The translations under genes and the position numbers were made by a program. Shown piece after piece: positions 35,324 through 45,989 of a stretch of DNA of 64,000 bases. How positions within the stretch are numbered: position 1 is the first letter of the stretch; every line of letters begins with the position of its first letter. The DNA lies in assembly GCA_013399115.1 (NCBI GenBank), contig VXAA01001467.1, positions 779,839-843,838 of the forward strand, written 5' to 3'. Below the pieces are notes generated by a model, which saw nothing but the letters and a program-made list of their open reading frames with translations, was not told the DNA's origin and did not search any database. Source of the DNA: Anseranas semipalmata. Taxonomy: Eukaryota; Chordata; Aves; Anseriformes; Anseranatidae.

Positions 35324-35329
35324 ATTAAA
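35324..35329 (+). terminator. Candidate polyadenylation signal ATTAAA
   Basis: The common variant hexamer, followed by a T-rich run and a TGTGATGTTTTT-like stretch at about 35360-35375 that could be the downstream element. It would give a 3' UTR of roughly 1.7 kb. It may be the main or an alternative site; sequence alone cannot decide. Confidence 0.45.
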
Positions 35330-35744
35330 GCCTTTTACTTTTTCTTTCTGTCCTTAAACATCTGTGATGTTTTTCTAGATAGTGTGTATGTTAGTTATTC
35401 AGATTTTATTCTTTTAAAATTTCATAGGTGGATATTGTTTGAGTTATCAGTGATGCAACCGAAATTGTATCAGTAGAAGTTATACTGCTAAACAGAAAAT
35501 AAATCTTTCATAATGCTTCATTTTGCAGAAGTTAACATTAATACCTGAGTCATCCAGTAGGTTTTAACTAAGCAGGAATATCAGTATATTTATGGATTTC
35601 AAGAGATTGATTTTAGTGATGCAACACTCTGACGGCAAAAAGGGGCAAATTGTTATCTGTAAAAGGAGCAGCTGCCGGGTGTTGAAAAATGCCAAATTGA
35701 TTCAAGTACTTCCTGAATGTACTTTACTACATAGCTGATACCTA

Positions 35745-35750
35745 AATAAA
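35745..35750 (+). terminator. Candidate distal polyadenylation signal AATAAA
   Basis: A canonical hexamer in the context cctaaataaaactaaagc, followed within about 20-35 bases by a T/G-rich stretch (tttagtttgtgagagtc), the expected arrangement of a cleavage signal and downstream element. It is the last good signal before repeat-containing intergenic sequence, so it is taken as the end of the longest RAD23B transcript. Confidence 0.55.
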
Positions 35751-35770
35751 ACTAAAGCTTTTAGTTTGTG

Positions 35771-38700
35771 AGAGTCTTCTGTACTTATAAAATTGTTTGC
35801 TATCAGAAATAACCATTCCTTCTCAGCAAGGTGGGGAGGAAATGAAGAATGTCTGTGGGTGTTTCAGTCTGCTCCCCCAGTTATGATTCTGAAATGCTTA
35901 CTCATAAATGCATTTAAATTAAAAACTGTTCAACTTTGTCTTTGTAAAAGAGCTGGTAGCTTTGGTCATTTGTAACTGTATGCTGACGGACTGAGGGGTC
36001 TATAACTGCTATGGCTGAAGCCTTATTCGTAGTTATGTTTCCATTTTTCAGCAGTGGAATGGTGTTTGACTTCTGATGACCAGTTGTCTGATTTTTGTAT
36101 GTTAGCAAAAACTGTATCTGTTCAATATTGGAATACTTGCCAAGGAGAACCAATATCTCTTTGTAGCTGCAGCCAAAAGGGAAGAATATATGGAGCTTAC
36201 GGTATTGAGAAGGTAACTGTGACCTGAACAAGTTGCACAGGTACACTGTTCCCTGCTTCTTACCAAGTACTATCAGGAATTGTCTGCATAGAGTGCTTTT
36301 CAGCTTGCTTGCTGCAGATCTCTTCAGGATTTGTGATAGTTTTAATGTTGTGTATACTTCCACAGCTGTGTCTAGAGACCTAGAATGAAAAGTTTCTTTT
36401 GCTTGCAAAATAGGTACCTTTCCATTTTGATAAGGCTTGAGGCAATAATGCAAATACTGCATGACACAAAGGGCAAGGAGCAACATCCTTGAGATTCTTG
36501 TTGCCTGAGATAGGGATTTGAGATGTGATAGACCAGGAATAACCAGATATTACAGCAGGCAGCTCTGTTTGCCATCCCAGGGAAAGGTTTCTTTGCTACC
36601 CTTGTAATGTGAAGTGTTTAACTCTTAAAATGTGCAGCAGATAAAGATGAAAAAAATGGGGCAGCATCTCCAAAGTTCTGGTGTGGCTGTTTCTGTAGAA
36701 TTGGCCAAACTCTTTTAAAATCAGCTACATATTCTTAGTTATATCTTTGAATTAAACATGCTTCCCCCTCCATACACACACCACTGTCTTTACCCTAAAT
36801 CTCCGTTTTTTTCTTCTCTCTTCACTATTGGAGAAAGCACGTGAGCTGCAAAGGGCATGCTATCAGCTTATGTTAGAGAATGGAAAAAGAAAAGTTCAGA
36901 AGCAGAAGTTGAGGAGTTGGATAAGGAAGTGGTCAGTCTTCATTCTGAGTTGAATATGAAACAAAACAGTGAGTGCTGAATAGTAGAGGTTTCCTCTGTA
37001 AGGAGGTTAGGGTGAAGATAGGAGCCTGCATCTGGAATAAGGGCAGTAGTGTTTGTAAAAGGGCATGCCTGGAAGAGTTAAACACTATATTGAAGGTTGA
37101 GAGGAGTGGAGTGGTGCAACAGGACTGAGTGGAGAGTCAGTTACCGAGTGAACTTTTGGTGGGACTCTGCATGTATAAGCAAGATTCAGATTGATAGAGA
37201 AAGCAGGAACAGAATTAACATATTCAAGGTGACTTCAGAGGTAAAGAAATGATGGGCTCCTTTTTGGCTGCCTAGCTCTTTGTCTAGCAGGTTGATTCTA
37301 AAGCTAGTTCTGAGAGGTGATAAAGAGGTTACAAAACAAAGAGGGCAGTAAAGGGAAACAAACCAGTTTACATGTTTGTGAGAGCTCTGCCATCGTACAG
37401 TTTTGGATAGTCCAGCCCCACTGAGCTGCTCCCGCTTAAAGCTGCAGAAAAAAATAGTAATTTGATTTTTATTTCTAGCTATATATCATGTTATTATGAC
37501 CTGATGTGCTCTTTGGGTCTCTTCAGAAGCCTTTGTCGCTCAAGGTGAGAGAAATGGGTGATCCACCTAAACTGTGAATTTCATAGTAATACTACTGTTT
37601 GCTTTATTTGTACCTCCTCATAAAATATCAAATTTCCTGTTGGCAAAGGGTAGGATTATGTACCACACCAATGGACCAAGTGCTGCAAAGTTCATTTTGA
37701 CAACTAATTCTGATGGGATTATGCCACATAAGTGTGAATGTAATTCATGACCCATCAGTACTTGTCTTAAATTGTAAACTGTGACCTGTAGGAAGCTGCA
37801 GCAGAAACTGGGAATACTGAATCTGAACAGAGCAGCAAGGTCAAAATGAGAAGCTAGCAGGGTATATGAAATAGGGCAGTAAATCAACAGAGCCATATCA
37901 TTTTTTACAACTGCTGTAAGAAAATAAATCATTGTTAAATGAGGACGTAGCTATATGGGTTTTTCTTTCCCATTTCTCAGAAATGGAAGCATCTGGCTCA
38001 CTGGTACACAAATACTAAGGAGGTAAAATAAATGAAAGACCATTTTTTACACCTTTTTAAAGTATGCATGCAGTGTCTAGGTTACTGTTCAAAATCAGTG
38101 ACTAATTGACATTTGCAACACATGTAACCTTAGTTTGCCTTAAACAAGAGTGATGACTTCATTCGCTTGCAGGATAGCTGAATAGAGAGGTGTAATTGCT
38201 GAATACAACTGCTTGGTATGATAATCTGTGAGAGAGGAACATAAATAACATTTAATGGTGGCTTTGTATGCTTCTGCTAGCAATGAGGCTCACCTTGTGT
38301 TCCTGAATTCAGTTTAGAAGTTGCTGTGCTTCAGAGTTGTTGGAAAGGATCTGTTGCTTTGCAAGCTTATTAAAGAGTCAGCTTCATCACTTGAGTTGTA
38401 TATCCTACACTGCTTAAAGGGGATTCTAACTGAAAGCTAAGAATATAAGTGAGGAGAACTGAGAAGGTCACTAACTTCTTCATGAAGTGTTAAGAGCTTA
38501 GCCTTTTTTTGGGGAAGAGTCACATTACTTAAGCATAGTAGTGTAAAGTGAGGCTGAAGTTGAAGTCATCCATTTGAGGCAGTGTGTCTGGTGTTCATGC
38601 CATCAAGTGGCAGAGATAAAGCGGTGTTTTTAATGAGTCTGCAGAGTATAATTTGAGGGAGGAGAAGGCAAATTGCTTCCAAATCACTAGTGATGGATTC

Positions 38701-41651
38701 TCTTTAGTCGCAGCAAGTCAGCTAGCAGAAGAATCCTTGTGCTCAAATTTGTGTTTAAAAAAAAAAAAAAAGTGCCATTTTGTGGAATTTTCCTCACGAA
38801 CGTATTATGAATGCATGTTTGTGGAGGTTATTTGATCTAGTAACTTCTAATGCTGTTTCTTGGTGGAACAAAGGCTAGATGTCCTTTTTGATGTGACCTG
38901 GGAAGAAACAAAAAAAAGAGAGAGTGAGAAATACCTTGTTGGAAGCTAGGTTGGCAATAAAAAATAGTTTTGACTAGAGCATAGGCAGAATTGTGCCATA
39001 TTCTTTGTATTGAGATTTTGAATTGAAGACACTGATGCTGTAGTTTACCTGTGTTGCTGCACTCCTGGAGTTTCTGGAGTCTTTAGAATGCCTTATTATA
39101 CCTTAATAAGCCTTACTGTCCCCCAATAATGCCTTTAGAATGCCTTATTAATATCGAAGTGATTCAAGTCTGTGTTTACGTCAGTAAGTATCTCGGTGGT
39201 AAGATGTCATTTGCATGATTGTGGTTTGTAGGTGGAGAAGCTGCAAGCTTGTCATCTTACTCCTTCCAACTGAAAAAGATCTCTACTTGGCTGTCCCATC
39301 ATCTTCATAGCCTGTCTGGGACAATTAGTGTATTTTACAAGTGCCTGGAAGAACGTTGTTGTCCCTCTTCTTATGTAGCTTCTCCTCAGGAGTTCTTCTT
39401 TGTAGAGAGATGAAAACAATTAATTTAGAGTGCCGAGACAAATGAAACCAGTTTTTCTGTATACTTGCTGTTTATTAGATTCTGCTAATCTCCAGCTTTG
39501 TGTGTATGTAGACAATTCAGTGCCCTGAAAAGGACTGAAACTTTTTTCCTTTATAGAAACAATAGCAGGGCCATCACTATGCCCTGGCTTTAATCAGATT
39601 GAAGTATTGGTTGCTTAGCTTATTCCTGCTGTCCCTTCATCTCTGACCTCAGCAACGGTTGCTTGTTTTCTTATTAACAATTAAATTTTGTAATTGTGGA
39701 TTAAACTACACTAGGAAAATGAAAATGAAAATTGTACAGTTCAGCTGTCAAATTAGCAACTATGGACATGTAGACAGAGGATACACAAAGCTTTCCAGGA
39801 TTCCTGCATGGCTGGCTCACAGGGTAGCAGTGAGGAGAAAGGAAAAAGGGACAGGGTGACTCTGCATTTGGGGCAAGAGAAGGTAAAATACTGGCAAGTT
39901 ACTATAGCAGTCTGCGAAGCTCTGCTGGGACTTATGGAGTTCAAGTCCTAGGTGGGAGAGTCTAACAGCATGGAAACGAGGTGGCTAGGTACATGAAGAA
40001 ACCTCTGTTTCAATTGTTTATATGTTATTGTTTGTATGTGACAGTTTTTATAGACATATAGAATTATGCAGCTTGAAGTATTGGGAGTTGAGCCAAAGTT
40101 CTTATTTCTACTCAAAATTGCAACACTTATCAGTAAAACTGATTGTAACCTCAGGATACCAGAATGTGTGCTGCTACTTAATGGAGTCTGTTTCCCCAAA
40201 TCTGAATATGTAAATCTAAGGACAAATAACACTTTGGAGAGCTTGAGCGCAGAGCTGGGAATCGGCGTGATTTGGGTTTGTCTGAGAGAGTAGACTAGAA
40301 TTTGGTCCTGTGCTTGATCAGAGTACGGGCCGTTTGGCAGATCTGAGATCTGAGCAGCTTGACTAATGTAAAAGGCTAACTGTATAAAACAAAGTCAAGA
40401 TTAGGAAGGAGGTAGGATGGGGGTTTTGAAAATACTTGCCGATCTGGGTCTTTTTAGAAAGCCGAGTAAATAAAACTGATTTGCATTCTCTATTCTAGGA
40501 TCCTATAATCAGTTTCTTCTAACTTTTCAGTTTAGAACAATCTGGAAGGAAACTTCCCATGCTTGGTGTCATCCTGTGACTGCCTGTACTGTCTGGTTTT
40601 TGGATATGTTCCACATAAAGACAGTTCTGTTGTTTTGGAAAACAATATTGAGACAAAAGGAATGCATTGTTTTTCCAATTTCAAATTTGTTTCATTGAGC
40701 AGAGGTACTAGATATGTAGATGGTCTTGGATGTGGTGTCTCTTTTCCACCTGTGTGCTTGGGGCCAGGAAGAGAAAAAACGGAGGCTTGAGTTTCTTTTT
40801 CCTTGACTTCCAATGCTCAGTGTCCACACAGATCTTCTACAGTACAAGAAGTCTGAAAGTCTTGACTATTCATGATGCCTATCTTGACAAACCTGAGAGC
40901 TTATGTGTAGCAAGTTAATAATTCTGGTGTGTGTATGACTGATTTTCTGACCTATTCTGAATATGCTGATTTTACCATTCATGCACAGATCACTTGCACG
41001 TGGTAGGCATGGAAAGGTGACTGTTGACTGCTGTGAGAAAATACAGCACTTGAAATCTGTGAGCTTGAAGTTTGGGCAGTGTTAGTGGAAAGGAAGAGAG
41101 CACAGGGAATCAGGCTTTGGTTAAAAGAGGCCACTTGGACTGAAAACAAACAAAAGCAAATCAGAAAAGACTATCTTGTGCTGCTACAATGACTGTCATT
41201 TACAAGTATGTAAAAGTTGAGCTCTCCATTGATGCTATTTTTATTAATTTCATTTTTTCCTCCCTTTGTCTCCTTGCGTATGTGCTAGTTTAACATGTTC
41301 CCTTTCTGTTTGGCAGCAGTTTGTGGGACTGTTTGCAGATACTGTGCAAGTCATGGGGTATGAATCACCAAGTCAGCTTCGGAAATGAGTCTAAGAATCA
41401 CAGCATCATCTGCTATCCACAAGTGACTGTGAGGGCTTCTGACAAGTTTTCTCATCTTGTTCCATTATACTATTTTGCTTAAAGGATAATGCCCTGTAAC
41501 ACTTACAAGCTTAAGATGAAGTGGAAGGGCTGTATGGTTTTGACTACCATAGGTGAACCAAGAGTTGATGGGATTTGAGTCAGTTTTTCATATGGGTGAT
41601 CTTAATTTCATAGTTAGGTCAGCAGATGGATGCTGCTGTTCAATTGGGATC
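35771..41651. other. Intergenic sequence downstream of RAD23B
   Basis: About 5.9 kb without recognisable genes. A minus-strand open frame of 190 codons (36486-35914) is the longest in the window, but it shows no domain, no plausible splice context and ordinary AT-rich composition, so I treat it as chance. A short direct duplication of ctttagaatgccttatta occurs at 39081-39098 and 39133-39150. An A run lies at 38758-38771. Confidence 0.55.
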
Positions 41652-42695
41652 ATTTCTAGGTTTCAGGAACATTTGTACCTTAGTTCATTTGAATAGTTGG
41701 AACAATGGAGGAGCAGGTGAAGTTGCTAAGCCACTCTCCAAAATATTTGAAAAGTCCTGACGGCCAGGTGAAGTCCCCAGTGACTGGAGGAAAGGGAAGC
41801 ATCACACCCATTTTTAAAAAGGGTAATGAGGAGGACCAGGGGAACTACCAGCCAGAGAGGCTCATCTCAGTGCCTGGTAAGATCATGGAGCAGATCCTCC
41901 TGGAAGCTGTGTCTAGACATATGGAAGATAGGGAGGTGATTAGAGACAGCCAGCATGGCTTCATCAAGAACAAATTGTGCCTGACTAGTCTGGTGGCCTT
42001 CTACAATGGAGTGACTGCATCAGTGGACAAGGGAAGAGCTGCTGATGTCATCTCCCTTGACTTCCGTCAGGCCTTTGATATGGTCCCCCACTATGTTCCT
42101 GCTGCTAAATTGGAGAGATGGATTGGATGGATGGACTGTTAAGTGGATAAGGAATTGGCTGGATGGCCATGCCCAAAGAGTTGCAGCCACTGGCTCAACT
42201 GAGCTCAAGTGGAAACCAGTACCAAGCGGTGTCCCTCGAGGGTCCATCCTAGGACCAGTACTATTTTACATCTTTATTAAGGACATAGACCGTGCGATTG
42301 AGTGCCCGCTCAGCAAGTTTGCGGATGACACCAAGCTGAGCAGTGCAGTTGATATGCTAGAGGGAAGGAATGCCATCCAGAGGCACCTTGAGAAGTGGGC
42401 CCATGTGAACCTCATCAAGTTCAACAAGGCCAAGTGCAAGGTCCTGCACCTGGGCCAGGGCAGTCACCAGTATCAGTACAGCCTGGGTGATGATTTGACT
42501 GAGAGCAGCCTTGCAGAGCAGGACTTGAGGATAGCGGTGGATGAAATGTTGGATTTGAGCTGACACTGTGTGCTTGCAGTGCCGAAAGCCAATGGTATCC
42601 GTGGCTGTGTAAAAAGAATTGTGGCCAGTAGGTTGAGGGAGGTGATTCTCCCCCTGTGCTCCGCTCTCATGGGACCGCAGTTGGAGTACTGCATC
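41652..42695 (+). repeat. Long inverted repeat, arm B (partner 5378-6421)
   Basis: The mismatches to arm A lie at 41761, 41898, 42369, 42581 and 42584. Two of them change the decayed reverse-transcriptase reading (Pro/Leu and Asp/Asn). The arm is embedded in a longer CR1 that continues to 43195; that continuation is absent next to arm A. Confidence 0.95.
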
Positions 42696-43195
42696 CAGCT
42701 TTGGGGCCCCCAGTGCAAGAGAGACATGGACCCATTAGAGCAGGCCTAGAAGAGGGCCATGAAAATGATCAGAGGGCTGGAGCACCTCTCCTATGAAGAA
42801 ATGCTGAGATGGTTGGGCTTGTTCAGCCTGGAGAAGAGAAGACTCCAGGGAGACCTTATTGCAGCCTTTCAATACTTAAAGGGGGTTTCTAAGAAAGGCA
42901 GGGGAAGACTTTTTACCAAGGCCTGTAGAAACAGGACAAGGGGCAATAGTTTTAAACTGAAAGAGGGTAGATTTAGATTGGACATAAGGAAGAAACTTTT
43001 CACTATGAGGGTGGTGAGACACTGGCACAGGTTGCCCAGAGAGGTTGTGGATGCCCCATCCCTGTAAGCATTCAAGGCCAGGTTGGATGGGGCTTTGAGC
43101 AACCTGGTCTAGTGGAAGATACTGCTGGCTGTGGCAGGGGTGTTGGAACTAAATGATCTTTAAAGGTCCCTTCCAACTCAAACCACTGTGATTGT
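41652..43195 (+). mobile_element. CR1 LINE, plus strand, 5'-truncated with intact 3' end (arm B of the long inverted repeat)
   Basis: Plus-strand frames 41705-42142 and 42045-42563 give the same broken reverse transcriptase as 6421-5378, with the same frameshift. After 42563 the element continues to a normal CR1 C-terminus (42759-43067: [60 protein letters not shown]) and a 3' UTR ending aaaggtcccttccaactcaaacc near 43195. CR1 similarity seems to begin at about 41715; the 60 bases before it are shared with arm A but do not look like CR1. Confidence 0.9.
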
Positions 43196-43254
43196 TAATA
43201 TGACGAAGTAAGATTCATTTGAATCAAACATTGGAACAAATGGCCCATAGTGGT

Positions 43255-43392
43255 CAAACTATCTCCATCTTTGGAACTTTTCAGGTACAGGTTGGTTGAA
43301 GCCCTGAGCATACTGGTATGACCCATGTCTGATCCTGTTCTGAGTTCAGCTAAGGATCTCCAGAAGTCCCTTCCAATCTGATTCATCTAGTA
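43255..43392 (+). mobile_element. Old CR1-like 3' tail, plus strand
   Basis: The diverged 3' terminus reads aggtacaggttggttgaagc, then atctccagaagtcccttcc and aatctgattcatctag, the pattern of a CR1 3' UTR. Much older than the adjoining element; no coding part is left. Confidence 0.55.
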
Positions 43393-45988
43393 TCTCAATT
43401 TAAGTACTTTTGTCATACAACCTTGTTTTTGTGGTGGGACATAACTTCTGAGAAGGCTTATCCTCAATTTCCATATCCTTTCATTTTTATTTTTATTTTT
43501 AAAAGAGTAGAGTCTGACTAAAAAGTACTCGAATGCTTGATTCTGCCACCTTCATCTTGTGTCACTTCACATTTTAAGCAGATGTGTAGAAATTAACAAT
43601 GCAAACATGTCTGACATTTCTTTAAAGAACTCATCAGTGATGTCAATGAAAATTAGATTAGGCTGAAGTTTCCTTCTTAGGTTGTGTGAGGAAAACAAAT
43701 TCCAGAATCAGCTAAAGAGTTAGGTGACAATTCTTATTCAAAGATGCGTGACATCTACTGTAAAGTGAGAGCAGGATGTTGAACAGCATGTAACGTAAAT
43801 GTCCTATGCATGTCATTATCATTTCCTGTAAAATAGCCTAGTATCATTTACCTGGTATGAAAGCAACTGCCCATCTGTTCATTTTCCAAAATGTTGCTTC
43901 CACAGTTGGCTTGCCTTCCCATCTCCCCTCCTCCAGCTAGAATCAGCTATTAGAGTTTGTAAAAACAAACAAACAAAAAACTTTAAAAAATGCTAGACAA
44001 TATGTACTTGTTGTGTAGATGTTTAACAAAAAAGGCAAATGCCCTCCCAAAAATCGTGTGTTTTTGTAAACACATCATCCAGAGGAACCTGAATTTTCTA
44101 AAACTATAGGCAGAAATCATTTTAAGGAAATGTTACTAAAAAGCCCTTACTATTTACAGATCAGCAGTTTCTTTCACTCTGGGGTCAGGTTAGGAAGAAG
44201 TGAATAGAATAAATCACAAATACCATACAGATTTGAGTGACCTATCTCCTAGTCTTGCTCCAGAGGGAAAGCCTGTTGAGTGCCCTGGGAGAGTTGCCTG
44301 AAGGTGGGAAAAGACAAACAGCAGAATCCCTGTAGGCTGTAACAGGGTTTTCATTAAAAACAGTGCCAAGGTGGTTCTGCTAGAAAAATCAGGGTCATCT
44401 TTCATAAAAGACTCTTCAGGAAAGTTCCTGCTTCACTTGGGAAGTTGAAGTGTGTCTGTGTGAGGTTATTAGAACAGTTTGGTAAGCATAGAACAAAGCA
44501 GATACACAAACCTGTGCATGCTGTTCCTGTTTTCTGCCCTGGGTTGACTTCTAGCTAGATGTCATTTTCTTTGATGTTCTCTGACTGTGGGACTGCCATG
44601 ATGGATAGCCTAGATGGGTTCATTTAATTTCTGGGGTATTTTAAGTTAAGTTAGTAACAGTGATGATTAGAGGGGGAGGTGTATGTATTCTTCTAAACAA
44701 AATTACTTTTCTTTGTCAAAAATCTATTTATTTGGATGGAAGTTGGGAAGCGGTGGAAATATGTGCTACTTGCAATAACAAGAACTGAAAATTTAGAAAC
44801 AAAACCAATCTTTCACCACTTATCTTTGTGCAGTGACTTCTTCTGTCATGTCCTCTTCTCGGGTTTTTATGCTTTGAAACTTGCAAATTCCAGCTGTCTA
44901 CAATGAAAAATGAGGATCTTATTATCCCGAATCAGTCTATCAATCTATGAGGTGTTAAACAGCATAAGAATTTATCAAGACTCTTAGGAGCCAGAAGATC
45001 AAAGCTCCCTTTCAGTCACCAGGGTAATACATTTCCTTCTTGAGAGATGCTTGCTAAAATATCTCCTGATCCTTTAAGGTTGAACTGCTTTGGTCTCCGT
45101 GCTTCTAAAGCACTGGCAATAATTTTTTCTCAGTGAAAAATGACAACATGAAAATGAATTTCCATGTGAAAACGTCTCACAGGATTTGTCAATTGATAAT
45201 CTCTGAACAATTAAGAGCAGACTGGGGATGTGAGGAGGAATTCCTATGCTGGAATGACAGGGCAGGAAAGAACACCAAATGGGGTGCTTTAACTGTGTCT
45301 ACTATCTCATTTCAAAGGACCCCCTCATTATCAGACCTGAAGTTATCATGAAGCCTTCTAGCTGCGAGAAAATGGAGGGGTGGTAGAAAGCATTTGGTTC
45401 TTGAGCCTGTCTTTCTTGCTAATGCACACAGTGTGAACTATCTTATTTATCCAATAAATTTGAGCTCATTCCTGAGTGCTAAAGCGGTTTGACAAACCAA
45501 TGAACAGAGCTTTCCACAACAGATGTGGAAAGAAAAGTTCAAGCTAAAAGACCATTCTGCAGTGTTCCTGAATGAAGTGCTACTACAGGTCTGCATTTTG
45601 GGTGCCTGCCTGCCCGGGGTCTGCCCAAATTTGAGCTTGAGCAGACAGAAGGCAGTAACTCGAAGAAACAAGCCACGTACTGGAAGAGTACTCAGCAAAC
45701 AAGAGAGTCATCTGCTGACCAGGCAGTATCATATTGTAGAGGATTTTCTGACAGGAAAAACAAATAGTGGTACTGCTGTTTGTGTGTGAACAATGTACTT
45801 GGTGCTGTGGAGGACTCTAGATGCAACTCTGACCCAGTAGGAGTAATTCACACCATTAGGTTACTCCCTAATTGCAATCTGAGAACCCAAAAGTAGTCCT
45901 GTCTGCTTTTTAGACAGCTATACGCTATAAAATAGTGGCTTGTTTGTGTTGTTTTACATCTGTTTCATTATATTAGCAAATTAAAAAA

Positions 45989-45989
45989 N
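45989..45989. other. Ambiguous base N
   Basis: A single undetermined base between an A run and a T run (ttaaaaaanttttaatcc), probably a homopolymer-related base-calling problem. Confidence 0.7.

Larger units (their letters stand above)
33678..35770 (+). other. RAD23B: RAD23B 3' untranslated region
   Basis: Non-coding, AT-rich, without interspersed repeats, directly after the stop codon. It contains a T run right after the stop, a purine-rich stretch (33796-33845), a Pumilio-type element TGTAAATA at 35297-35304 and a stem-loop at 34944-34978. The length of 1.7-2.1 kb, set by the late poly(A) signals, is similar to mammalian RAD23B transcripts. The 3' end is inferred; no transcript evidence is available. 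Confidence 0.75.

Noticed and set aside
35914..36486. 190-codon open frame on the minus strand, the longest in the window
   Set aside because: It overlaps and follows the end of RAD23B in antisense, has no recognisable domain or signal, and ordinary AT-rich codon composition. No initiation or splice context supports it.
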